This document shows, piece by piece, positions 29,369 to 37,973 of a DNA stretch of 64,000 nucleotides. Position numbers and translations under genes: made by a program. How positions within the stretch are numbered: the stretch's first letter is position 1; every line of letters begins with the position of its first letter. This stretch comes from Acinetobacter silvestris (lineage in GTDB: Bacteria; Pseudomonadota; Gammaproteobacteria; Pseudomonadales; Moraxellaceae), in NCBI RefSeq assembly GCF_002135235.1, contig NZ_NEGB01000002.1, positions 372,001 to 436,000 of the forward strand, in the 5' to 3' direction. Below the pieces are notes generated by a model. The model searched no databases. It was given only the letters and a program-made list of their open reading frames with translations, and was not told the origin of the DNA.

Positions 29369-31804
29369 CCATTTTCGTGCATGACGATATGATTCAATCT
29401 GCATCTGCCCTTGTGCTAATAATGAAAATTTTATACTTCCCTGTTGAATGGTTGTATACACAGGAATGGAAAGTGCTTTTAATCTTTCCAATACGATCGA
29501 ATGTGGATGTCCATAGCGATTATTAAACCCTGCCGAAGCAATCGCTAATTTCGGATGTAAGCGTTTTAAAAATTCAAATGATGAACTATGCTGACTACCG
29601 TGATGTCCTAAGATTAAAACATCCACTTTTAAATCAGGATACTGCTGTAAAAGCTGATATTCAGCTTCCCATCCTGCATCCCCCATAATAAGAAAATTTT
29701 GATAGTTCACCGCCTGAGAAATATGAATATATACGACACAGGACAATTCATTTTGATTGTTTTTCACATCACTCAGACTATTTTCAAGCGGTGATAAAAT
29801 TTCCACTGTAATTTGATCAAACTGCCATTTTTGTCCAGCATAGCAATAATTAAAGTTGGTAGAGTCAAAGCGTTGATCTTTTTCATTCGAATACACCTGA
29901 TTGCTTTTAATCACGGCATTGATCGCCTCAAATGCACCACTATGATCTTGATCTAAATGCGATAATAAAACGCGATCTAATTGTGCAATTCCTTGCTGCA
30001 TCAAATAAGGAATCAGGACTTGCTTACCCATACTAAATTTAGTTTCATCATAATAACCACCGGTATCAATCAGCATTTTTTGCTTCGGTAGGTTTAAAAA
30101 TATCGCTTGTCCCTGCCCCACATCGAGGACGGTAAGTTCAAACTCATGCTGTGCCTTAGCTGCAAAAAAAATGGGGAAAACACAGACCAAAGCCCATGTT
30201 TTTGGGACAATACCACGCGGTAAAAACACAATGACTACTGCTATCGCCAGACACACCAGCATCCATGGCGTAAAAGCCATCCATTCTAATTTGAGGCTAA
30301 CGTTCTGATCGATAAAATTAAGCATACTCACTAAAAATTGAATTACCCAATCTGCGATATGAAAGAAAAATAAACCCAAAGGTTCAATAAATACGCTCAT
30401 CATTGCCCCCATGACTTCTAATGGCACAATGATTGCGCCAATCAATGGGATTGCAATTAAATTGGTGACAGGTGAAATCCAAGAGACTTGTTGAAAAATT
30501 AAGATCACTAAAGGAAATAATGCAATAAAAACTTTCCATTGTGATTCAATCAGCACCCGAATGAAGCGTCTAACTTTCAATTGCCATGATGAAACTTGTT
30601 CTAATGCATCATCTTGTAGCGTTTGATAGACTCGAATTAAAATAAAACATGCACCATACGACAACCAAAATGCTGCTGATAAGATACTAAAAGGATCAAA
30701 GAGCAATAAAATACTGGCACTACATAACAACAACTTTAGCGCTTGGATCTTTTGATTCAAAAGTAAAACCGCACTGACGAGCATGACCGTAAACAGGGTT
30801 CTGAGTGCCGGAATTTCAAAACCCACAAATGCGGTATACAACCACACACAGATTAAAAAGGGAAAAACCACCAAATGAGGTTTGGGATAACGTAAATAAA
30901 GATGAGGTTTAAAATACTGAATCAATTGCGCTAAGACAAAACAAAAGATCACGGCGAAGATCAATACATGCGGCCCCGAAATGGCCAAAAGATGTGAAAT
31001 ACCGAGCCGTTTAAATAAATCTTGCGTCTGTTTCGACAGCAAACTTTCATCACCCGTTAATAACGCCAAAAGTAGGCCTTTATGCATTAAAGGTTGCTGT
31101 TCTATAAAATTCCTAAAATAAAGTCGTTGCCGTTCTATTGATAATCTTATTTTTGCAAGCCAACGATCCTGAGCATGTACAAATGCAGTATATCCTATTT
31201 GACTTACTTCATTTTTTGACAAGGGCTGAATGAATTTAATGTTCATCATTCCCATAATATTATCTTGTAAATACCATTGTTCTACGTCAAAGACGCCAGC
31301 AACAGCATAACTATGTGCCGGTTTTATCGTTCCACTAACTTTGTAATACTGCCCTAATTCAAACTGAGGTTGCAGACGATTAAATGATGTCGTTAGCAAT
31401 AACTGTATCGGCTGAGGGGATGAATTAACCCCTGATATATGCAGTACCAGCGCACTTTGTTTTAATCTTTGCCCATTTTCATCTGCTGTGAGTTGATTTA
31501 TTTTCGCAATATAAACAATAGCTTCTGTTTCGGAAACATCAGAAACTCTACTTACTAACCGTTGCTGCAAGGCATGATCCGCATAACTAACAGCCAAAAC
31601 AAAACTGGTCAAAGTAAAGGTTATTATTTTAACAAATTGAAATAGCCGATGCTGACTAAGACTACGTTTTAGCCATAAAAGAACAATTATAAGGCTGCTG
31701 AAAAAAATAAGCATGGGCCAAAGAGTAGAGATAAAATGGGGTAAATTTCGACCCATCATGGAAATTCCAAAAATCCATCCCAATAAAGTAAACAACCCAG
31801 TCAT
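29357..31804 (-). CDS. comEC: ComEC/Rec2 DNA-uptake channel
   Basis: About 815 residues from the ATG at 31802-31804 (MTGLFTLLGW); the frame is open for 15 more codons to 31849, but those run into the terminator hairpin of the upstream gene. ComEC moves one DNA strand across the inner membrane during natural transformation. Order: N-terminal helices (1-60), OB-like domain (60-220), the competence domain with many helices (about 230-545; LLALLTGDESLL, LLAISGPHVLIFA), and a C-terminal metallo-beta-lactamase-type domain (LDVGQGQAIFL, LLSHLDQDHSGAF, LILGHHGSQHS). In Acinetobacter this gene is often called comA. The sequence shows no frameshift, so competence could be intact here. Confidence 0.93.
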   Translation of the reverse strand: MTGLFTLLGWIFGISMMGRNLPHFISTLWPMLIFFSSLIIVLLWLKRSLSQHRLFQFVKIITFTLTSFVLAVSYADHALQQRLVSRVSDVSETEAIVYIAKINQLTADENGQRLKQSALVLHISGVNSSPQPIQLLLTTSFNRLQPQFELGQYYKVSGTIKPAHSYAVAGVFDVEQWYLQDNIMGMMNIKFIQPLSKNEVSQIGYTAFVHAQDRWLAKIRLSIERQRLYFRNFIEQQPLMHKGLLLALLTGDESLLSKQTQDLFKRLGISHLLAISGPHVLIFAVIFCFVLAQLIQYFKPHLYLRYPKPHLVVFPFLICVWLYTAFVGFEIPALRTLFTVMLVSAVLLLNQKIQALKLLLCSASILLLFDPFSILSAAFWLSYGACFILIRVYQTLQDDALEQVSSWQLKVRRFIRVLIESQWKVFIALFPLVILIFQQVSWISPVTNLIAIPLIGAIIVPLEVMGAMMSVFIEPLGLFFFHIADWVIQFLVSMLNFIDQNVSLKLEWMAFTPWMLVCLAIAVVIVFLPRGIVPKTWALVCVFPIFFAAKAQHEFELTVLDVGQGQAIFLNLPKQKMLIDTGGYYDETKFSMGKQVLIPYLMQQGIAQLDRVLLSHLDQDHSGAFEAINAVIKSNQVYSNEKDQRFDSTNFNYCYAGQKWQFDQITVEILSPLENSLSDVKNNQNELSCVVYIHISQAVNYQNFLIMGDAGWEAEYQLLQQYPDLKVDVLILGHHGSQHSSSFEFLKRLHPKLAIASAGFNNRYGHPHSIVLERLKALSIPVYTTIQQGSIKFSLLAQGQMQIESYRHARKWLQR

Positions 31805-31840
31805 ATTGTTATTATCAAATCTGTATTTATACAAAGAATT

Positions 31841-31862
31841 AAAGCCCATTTACATGGGCTTT
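31841..31862 (-). terminator. Hairpin after lolD
   Basis: AAAGCCCAT pairs perfectly with ATGGGCTTT around a 4-base loop, 30 bases past the lolD stop on the minus strand. T-run is short (TTTAATTCTTT). Confidence 0.7.
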
Positions 31863-31892
31863 AACAAGGTAATTTATCGGATAATGGATGAA

Positions 31893-32582
31893 TCAATGTT
31901 CATGATTGGACCAAAGACCATCTTGCATGTGCAAAATTCTATCTGCTTTTTGCGCCAGTTGCTCATCATGCGTCACAATAAGCATCGCCATATTAAATTC
32001 ACTGCGTAAATCAGTCAGTAAATCAAAAATACTCGCTGCAGTTTTTCGGTCTAAATTACCTGTAGGCTCATCTGCCAACATGAGTTTAGGTTGAGTGACT
32101 AAAGCACGAGCCAATGCAACACGTTGACGTTCGCCACCAGAGAGTTCGCCTGGTTTATGCGTTAAACGATGAGTTAAGCCCACTCGTTCTAATAAATATT
32201 CTGCACGTGCTTTTGCTTGCTTAAAAGATACTTCTTTTCTTAACATTAAAGGCATACATACATTTTCTAGAGCAGAAAACTCGGGTAGCAAATGATGGAA
32301 TTGATAAACGAAACCTAAATGCTGATTACGTAAATAACCTCGTTCAGCTTCGCCTAAATTATCAAAGCGTTGTCCATTGAGGTATACCATTCCTGCTGTA
32401 GGGCAATCTAAACCACCTAACACATGTAATAAAGTACTTTTACCTGAACCACTCGAACCAACAATAGAAACAAATTCGCCCGAATTCACTTGCAAAGAAA
32501 GTCCTTTGATCACTTCAACAGTTGATTTTCCATCAGTAAAGGATTTGAAAACATTCTGTGCTTCTAACACGACATTACTCAT
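31893..32582 (-). CDS. lolD: Lipoprotein-releasing ABC ATPase LolD
   Basis: 229 residues from the ATG at 32580-32582; upstream in-frame codons are within lolC. ATPase of the inner-membrane Lol machine that extracts lipoproteins and hands them to LolA. Motifs: Walker A GSSGSGKSTL near 44-53, Q-loop YQFHHLLPEFSALENV with the typical Lol sequence, signature LSGGERQRVALARAL, Walker B LMLADEPTGNLD. The lolC stop and the lolD start overlap by 8 bp (ATGAGTAA), indicating translational coupling. Followed by a terminator hairpin. Confidence 0.96.
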   Translation of the reverse strand: MSNVVLEAQNVFKSFTDGKSTVEVIKGLSLQVNSGEFVSIVGSSGSGKSTLLHVLGGLDCPTAGMVYLNGQRFDNLGEAERGYLRNQHLGFVYQFHHLLPEFSALENVCMPLMLRKEVSFKQAKARAEYLLERVGLTHRLTHKPGELSGGERQRVALARALVTQPKLMLADEPTGNLDRKTAASIFDLLTDLRSEFNMAMLIVTHDEQLAQKADRILHMQDGLWSNHEH

Positions 32583-33810
32583 AACGAAGTGCCTCTGCTG
32601 GTTGAATTTTTGCTGCACGAAAGGCAGGATAAATCGTCGCCAAGAAACTTAAAATTAAGGATAAACCAACAATCACTACTACGTCTTGCCATCTTAAATA
32701 AGACGGTAAATAATTAATAAAGTAGGCATCAAATAAGTGCCAACCAAATGTTGTATTCAACCAATCAATTAAATGACTAATACTTAAAGCTGAAATAACC
32801 CCCAAGATTGCGCCTACGACCGTACCCACGACACCAATGATGGTGCCCTGCACCATAAAAATTCGAGTGATTGTTGCAGGAGAAGCACCAAGTGTCCGCA
32901 AAATGGCGATATCTGACTTTTTATCCGTCACCACCATTACTAGTGATGAAACGATATTAAAGGCTGCCACTAAAACAATTAAAAACAGTAGCAAACTCAC
33001 CATGGCCTTTTCCATCTGAATCGCACTGAATAAATTACCATGCGTATAGGTCCAATCTGATGCATAAAAATTACCAGGTAATTCTTTTACAATGTCATTG
33101 GCGACTTGTGGCGCAAGGAAAATATCATCGAGTTTCAAACGTATACCTTGAGCACCATCAGGAAGGCGTAATAAAGTTGATGCATCATTTAGTGCAATAT
33201 AACCCAGACTGGAATCTACTTCTGCACCAATACTGAAAATACCCACCAGTTTAAAACGCTTAAATCGTGGCACTACCCCCGCTGGAGATGGCGTTGCTTC
33301 TGGTAAAACCAAAGTGACATTGTCATTGAGACTTAAACCCAATGCATCCGTCATTTGCTTTCCAAGTACAATACCAAACTCACCTTTTTTCAGCTGATCA
33401 ATACTGCCTTCAACCATATGATTTTGGATAATTGAAACTTTTTTCTCGTATTCAGGTTCAATCCCCGTCACCATAATCCCAGCGACTTGTCCCTGTGCGG
33501 TGAGCATGCCTTGTAATTGCGTAAATGGTGCGACACCAGTTACATGTTTATGCTGTTCAATTTTCTTTGCAAGTACCGGCCAGTCTGTTAGAATTTGTGT
33601 TGAGGAAACAGTGGCTTGAGGTATCATCCCCAACACACGGTTTTTCAACTCTCGGTCAAAACCATTCATAACAGATAATACTGTAATAAGTACAGCAACT
33701 CCTAAGGTGAGACCGACCATGGAAACTAAAGCAATAAAAGAAATAAAGTGATTACTACGCCGTGCGCGAGTGTATCTCAACCCTATATACAGCGAGATTG
33801 GTTTAAACAT
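32575..33810 (-). CDS. lolC: LolC/LolE-family lipoprotein-releasing permease (possible LolF-type)
   Basis: 411 residues. Membrane helix at about 22-48, a large periplasmic domain (about 50-265), and three helices at about 270-300, 320-350 and 370-395, which is the LolC/LolE layout. A Pro-containing hook-like loop (EATPSPAGVVPRFKRF) is present in the position used by LolC to hold LolA. Only this one permease gene accompanies lolD, with no second lolE beside it. Some gammaproteobacteria replace LolC and LolE by a single hybrid permease, LolF, that works as a homodimer, and that is a likely reading here. Its start codon is only 23 bp from the divergent PilZ gene. Confidence 0.9.
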   Translation of the reverse strand: MFKPISLYIGLRYTRARRSNHFISFIALVSMVGLTLGVAVLITVLSVMNGFDRELKNRVLGMIPQATVSSTQILTDWPVLAKKIEQHKHVTGVAPFTQLQGMLTAQGQVAGIMVTGIEPEYEKKVSIIQNHMVEGSIDQLKKGEFGIVLGKQMTDALGLSLNDNVTLVLPEATPSPAGVVPRFKRFKLVGIFSIGAEVDSSLGYIALNDASTLLRLPDGAQGIRLKLDDIFLAPQVANDIVKELPGNFYASDWTYTHGNLFSAIQMEKAMVSLLLFLIVLVAAFNIVSSLVMVVTDKKSDIAILRTLGASPATITRIFMVQGTIIGVVGTVVGAILGVISALSISHLIDWLNTTFGWHLFDAYFINYLPSYLRWQDVVVIVGLSLILSFLATIYPAFRAAKIQPAEALRYE

Positions 33811-33833
33811 ACCATCTAGTCCGAGGTGATTTT

Positions 33834-34406
33834 ATGGAAACGTTACAGCATCAAAACGAAGAAAACGAGCGTCGTGTTATGTCTCGTATCGATGCTGCAT
33901 TAAGAATCAACTATCAGGTGATTCCTGATGAGACGGCACTTAATGATCCATATGATTCTAATTTTGTATTACCGCGCTATTTTCTACTACTTGCAGAATT
34001 AGATCAATTTGATCATGCGCTTCACTACGAAATAGAACAATTAAATGAAAAAGATCAACAAATTGCTCGAATATTATCCTTATTTAATCAAAAGTTAAAC
34101 CTCATTACTGGTTCTCTTTACGATTCTATTGTACAAACCCTGTTACCAGTTCCACAAAATGTAAATTTTTCAGAGAGTGGTTTTAGTTTTTATAGTGATC
34201 AAAATCTAAAACAAGGCACTTATATACATGTAACATTAAGCCATCCTGAAAATTTCTTTCATATTGCTGCCACTGCACAAATCGCATATTCAGAACATGA
34301 AGAGGATGGGAAATTTCGAATTGGTGCGTACTTTATTACCTTGCATCCACAGGATAAAGTCAAACTTGCGAGCTGTATACAAGTCACCCCAACGACGACG
34401 ATTTAA
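33834..34406 (+). CDS. PilZ-like domain protein
   Basis: 190 residues, no signal peptide. The N-terminal part contains RRVMSRIDAAL (Arg-rich element as in PilZ RxxxR) and a helical region (about 55-100). The C-terminal part, about 105-185, is a beta barrel with NFSESG matching the PilZ (D/N)xSxxG motif and GKFRIGAYFITLHP, the typical closing strand. PilZ domains bind cyclic di-GMP and link it to pilus, motility or polysaccharide control; binding here is a prediction. The order (helices first, PilZ last, Arg motif near the start) is unusual, so ligand binding is uncertain. GAGGTG precedes the ATG. Overlaps the convergent EamA gene by 4 bp. Confidence 0.7.
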   Translation: METLQHQNEENERRVMSRIDAALRINYQVIPDETALNDPYDSNFVLPRYFLLLAELDQFDHALHYEIEQLNEKDQQIARILSLFNQKLNLITGSLYDSIVQTLLPVPQNVNFSESGFSFYSDQNLKQGTYIHVTLSHPENFFHIAATAQIAYSEHEEDGKFRIGAYFITLHPQDKVKLASCIQVTPTTTI

Positions 34407-35314
34407 GATTGATTCAGTTTAAAAGCAAGTTCACGACTTGCTTTTAAATCTTTATAAAAATATAAAAATAGTCCGAATAATAAGACGATTGCACCAATAA
34501 AGACCATTGCTGTCGGTCGTTCATGATTTAAAATTGCACCAAAAAGCATTGCTAACATTGGTGTGAGTACAGTTGTCAGCGACAAAGTTGTTGCCTTAAT
34601 ATTCTGCACGAGTTTGAAATAACAAAACATCGCGATGAGAGATGCCATCACTACGGTATAGAGTAAAGCCAATAAAGATTTTGTTTCAGGTATATGATCG
34701 GGTGCATATTGCCAAATAAATGGAATCAGACACATTGCCACAAGCGTTGAAACGAGAATAGAACCCGTTGCTTGTGCCACAGGCTCAACCGTCGCATTGA
34801 CTTTCTTTACCCAAAAAATAGACAGTGAATAAGTAAAAACACTGATCAGCATGAAGCCTATACCTATCGGATGAATATGCTGACTTTCTCCACCACTGGT
34901 ACAAATTAGCCCTAATCCGCATACAGCGACCAACATGCCGAACCATTGTAATGACTGCAATTTTTGATTAAACCCAAAGCGACCAATCATTCCCGCCATA
35001 ATCGGTGCTAAACCAAACATTAAAGCGATCATACCTGAACTTAAATATGGGGTTGCAGCATAGGTAAAAATTTGCGAACCGATCAAGCTAAATGAACCTG
35101 CCACATAACTATGCAATGCTACTTTATCAGTTGGAAATTTAATTTTAAGAATGAGTAATATAGCAATGGCCACAGGTAATGCAATCAAAAAGCGTAGCAC
35201 TAAAGCCCACATTAAATGCAAATCTGACACACTCCAGACAATTGCTAACGGTGTGGTCGACCAAATGAAGACTAATAAAGCATAAGTCATCACGATATTG
35301 CTTTTAGATAACAT
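34403..35314 (-). CDS. EamA/DMT-family transporter
   Basis: 303 residues with ten hydrophobic helices in two EamA repeats (about 5-140 and 150-290); the second repeat contains the PxxA-type STVLTPMLAMLFGAILNHE motif. DMT/EamA proteins are inner-membrane exporters of amino acids, nucleobases or other small solutes. Nothing in the sequence points to a given substrate. It is a single gene, 25 bp downstream of yaiI on the same strand and convergent with the PilZ gene. Confidence 0.85.
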   Translation of the reverse strand: MLSKSNIVMTYALLVFIWSTTPLAIVWSVSDLHLMWALVLRFLIALPVAIAILLILKIKFPTDKVALHSYVAGSFSLIGSQIFTYAATPYLSSGMIALMFGLAPIMAGMIGRFGFNQKLQSLQWFGMLVAVCGLGLICTSGGESQHIHPIGIGFMLISVFTYSLSIFWVKKVNATVEPVAQATGSILVSTLVAMCLIPFIWQYAPDHIPETKSLLALLYTVVMASLIAMFCYFKLVQNIKATTLSLTTVLTPMLAMLFGAILNHERPTAMVFIGAIVLLFGLFLYFYKDLKASRELAFKLNQS

Positions 35315-35339
35315 ACAACTTTTTCATTCCAAAAATACG

Positions 35340-35810
35340 TTAAAGAGATGTTTTACGTTTTTGCTTCATAATGGTTTGATCTAAACTACTTGAAAATTCT
35401 CGTTTATCTCGTTCAGAGAGCGGTGGTGGACCACCTGTTTGTACGCCTGCACCACGTAATGCATCCATAAAATCCCGCAAATGTAAGCGTGCTTTTATAT
35501 TGGCTTCCGTATAAATTTCACCACGAGGATGAATCGCAACGCCTCCTTTCTCAATTACTTGTGCAGCTAAAGGAATATCTTGTGTCATCACAATATCATT
35601 GGCTTTCATTCGTTCAATGATTTCTTTATCTGCTTGATCTGCGCCATTCATTACTTGGATTGAATTAATCCGAACAGAGGGAGTTATGCCCACATTTTGA
35701 TTTGCAACAAAAGTGACTTCTAATTGATAACGATCTGAAGCACGGATAATGACATCACGAAGAATTTTAGGCAGTGCATCAGCATCAACCCAAAGTTTAA
35801 AAGGCAGCAC
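35340..35810 (-). CDS. YaiI/YqxD family protein (DUF188)
   Basis: 156 residues, near the E. coli YaiI length of 152. Signature blocks: [10 protein letters not shown] at the start, [40 protein letters not shown], and the tail with [25 protein letters not shown]. The Asp-rich pattern (VDAD, TQDIPLA) recalls PIN-like nucleases, and family members are suspected to be such, but no activity has been settled. It lies 25 bp upstream of the EamA gene and is likely in the same transcript. Confidence 0.9.
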   Translation of the reverse strand: MLPFKLWVDADALPKILRDVIIRASDRYQLEVTFVANQNVGITPSVRINSIQVMNGADQADKEIIERMKANDIVMTQDIPLAAQVIEKGGVAIHPRGEIYTEANIKARLHLRDFMDALRGAGVQTGGPPPLSERDKREFSSSLDQTIMKQKRKTSL

Positions 35811-36207
35811 AGGATATCTCAGAAATTCACATGAATTCTAGTTTAACAAAAGATCATGACAAATAATGATAAAAACAAGATTTCTGCAACGAATCTATCA
35901 ATTTGGAAATAGAGGAATTAATCAGCAATAAAAATTCGACTAAAGTCTGTAAAAAAAACTTAAACAATACCAACACACTTAATAAATTTTTAATGTTTTA
36001 CAAATACTTAAAATTGAACATTTTCAACAGCATTTAAACTTTTTCTAAACCCCAAAACCCAACAACCCCCTATCAGTATATTAAACCCACAAATATTGAT
36101 TAAATTATTTCCAATTTCACTGGAATTTCAATAGGTAAACCGGTGAATTTTTGTGAAAATTCATACTTTCTATTAAACTACTGCTTTAGAATTCATTGAC
36201 AACGAAT
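35811..36207. other. Intergenic region before the first permease
   Basis: About 400 AT-rich bases with no convincing gene. An inverted repeat GAATTTT-TGTG-AAAATTC sits at 36145-36162, some 45 bases before the permease start, and might be an operator or an RNA hairpin; no clear -35/-10 pair was identified. Confidence 0.4.
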
Positions 36208-37638
36208 ATGCAATCTCCCAATCCATCTACTCAGCAAAATGTTGCTGAAGGAAATTCTGTTTCTTTAAAAAGAACCATGACCCAACGCCATCTGATTATG
36301 TTGTCTTTGGGTGGTGCCATTGGTACAGGTTTATTTTTAAGCTCAGGTCAAGTTATTGCTCAAGCGGGACCAATTGGCGCCGTCATCTCCTATATTATTG
36401 GTGGCTTAATTGCTTACATGGTCATGCTGTGCTTAGGTGAACTTGCTGTGAATCAGCCTGTAACAGGTTCATTTGGTGCATTTGCAACAAATAATATTGG
36501 ACCAGGTACAGGATACATGGTCTCATGGATGTATTGGTTGGGGTGGTCTGCAACACTGGGGACTGAATTCACAGCTGCAGCTTTACTCATGCAAGAATGG
36601 TTTCCATCCATTTCAGTATGGATTTGGACTTTGATCTTTGCCAGTGCGGTACTCATTTCAAATCTAACTTCAACGCGCTTTTTTGCTGAGTCAGAGTTTT
36701 GGCTTTCTTTTGTGAAAGTCTCGACAGTCCTTGTCTTCATTGTATTAGGGCTGGGAGCAATTTTTGGATTCATTGCATTTGATGGTTACGATTCTGCGCC
36801 ACTATTTAGCAATTTAACTGCACATGGATGGTTCCCAAACGGTTTATTTCCCATTTTTGCCACCATGCTGATTGTCAACTTTGCCTTTAATGGCACCGAG
36901 ATGATTGGTATTGCAGCAGGTGAAACCGAAAATCCTGAGAAAAATGTTCCCAAAGCCATTCATGCTGCTGTTTGGCGTTTAATGATTTTCTTTGTCGGCA
37001 CCATTATTGTCATTAGCGCCTTACTTCCATACCAAGAAGCTGGATTAAATACCGCACATGGCAGTGGTTTAAGTAACAGTCCATTTGTATCTGTCTTTAA
37101 TTTTATTGGCATTCCTTATGCTGAAGACATTATGCGTTTTGTGATTATCACCGCATTACTTTCCACAGCAAATTCGGGACTATATGCAGCATCACGTATG
37201 ATGTGGGCACTGTCTGTGCAGAAGCAACTCCCTAAAATATTCTCTAAATTAACTTCATCTGGTACGCCTGTAATCGCCATTTTAGTAACGATGATTGGTG
37301 GTTTACCCGGATTATTGTCTGAGCAATTTGGTGCGGATGTAATTTTCAAAAACTTATTGGGTATTGCAGCATTTACTATGGTCATCGTGTGGATGAGTAT
37401 TTGTTGGAGTCAATTCAATTTCCGTCGTCAATGGTTACGAGAAGGTAAAACCTTAACAGAACTAAAATTTAGAACCCCTTGGTTTCCATTAATTCCAATT
37501 TTAGGCTTTACCACCTGTACAATCACTGGGCTGAGTATGGCCGCTGATCCTGAAATGCTATCTGGTTTTATTGGCTGTTTAATTTTCATGGCACTTTGCT
37601 ATGCCAACTATTATTGGCTATATCATCCTAAAAACTAA
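36208..37638 (+). CDS. Amino-acid permease, APC superfamily (copy 1)
   Basis: 476 residues from the ATG at 36208; the frame is open 4 codons upstream and no strong ribosome-binding site helps. Twelve membrane helices. The APC amino-acid transporter signature is at the start: RHLIMLSLGGAIGTGLFLSSGQVIAQAGP, with GAIGTGLF the substrate-binding unwound helix, then GELAVNQPVTGSFGAFATN and FGNGTEMIGIAAGE-type FNGTEMIGIAAGETENPEKNVPKAI. It belongs to the AAT group (AroP, LysP, ProY, PheP). Substrate not assignable. It is closely similar to the permease after tRNA-Glu 1 along its whole length, so a tandem duplication is likely. Confidence 0.88.
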   Translation: MQSPNPSTQQNVAEGNSVSLKRTMTQRHLIMLSLGGAIGTGLFLSSGQVIAQAGPIGAVISYIIGGLIAYMVMLCLGELAVNQPVTGSFGAFATNNIGPGTGYMVSWMYWLGWSATLGTEFTAAALLMQEWFPSISVWIWTLIFASAVLISNLTSTRFFAESEFWLSFVKVSTVLVFIVLGLGAIFGFIAFDGYDSAPLFSNLTAHGWFPNGLFPIFATMLIVNFAFNGTEMIGIAAGETENPEKNVPKAIHAAVWRLMIFFVGTIIVISALLPYQEAGLNTAHGSGLSNSPFVSVFNFIGIPYAEDIMRFVIITALLSTANSGLYAASRMMWALSVQKQLPKIFSKLTSSGTPVIAILVTMIGGLPGLLSEQFGADVIFKNLLGIAAFTMVIVWMSICWSQFNFRRQWLREGKTLTELKFRTPWFPLIPILGFTTCTITGLSMAADPEMLSGFIGCLIFMALCYANYYWLYHPKN

Positions 37639-37656
37639 AATTAATCTTAAATATAT

Positions 37657-37687
37657 AAAGGGAGCGATACATATTGCTCCCTTTTTT
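37657..37687 (+). terminator. Terminator after permease 1
   Basis: AAAGGGAGC pairs with GCTCCCTTT around a 10-base loop, followed by T residues. Confidence 0.88.
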
Positions 37688-37759
37688 CTATTTATTTTTA
37701 TGCAATGTATCATTTTTATTCAATTAAATTCTTTATGCTGAAATAATGATTGTCTAGGT

Positions 37760-37788
37760 TTGACACGCCATTCAAATATACCTATCAT
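37760..37788 (+). promoter_or_regulatory. Promoter of tRNA-Glu 1
   Basis: TTGACA (37760-37765) and TATCAT (37783-37788) separated by exactly 17 bases, 17 bases before the tRNA. The second tRNA-Glu promoter has the same TTGACA-17-TAATAT layout. Confidence 0.85.
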
Positions 37789-37804
37789 AGCCACACCTCA
37801 GAAC

Positions 37805-37880
37805 GACCCTATCGTCTAGAGGCCTAGGACATCGCCCTTTCACGGCGGTAACCGGGGTTCGAATCCCCGTAGGGTCGCCA
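37805..37880 (+). tRNA. tRNA-Glu (anticodon TTC), copy 1
   Basis: A 76-base cloverleaf including CCA. Acceptor GACCCTA pairs with TAGGGTC; anticodon loop CTTTCAC with anticodon TTC on the stem CGCC/GGCG; T arm CGGGG TTCGAAT CCCCG. The whole sequence is identical to the copies at 40566 and 40683. The only tRNA between the two permease genes. Confidence 0.95.
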
Positions 37881-37973
37881 TTTATTATTCTTATAAATTC
37901 TCATCATTTCCCAATTGCACTATTTGTTAATTACACTACAATAAGCCGCTTCGTAATATCTATTCCGTTTTAT

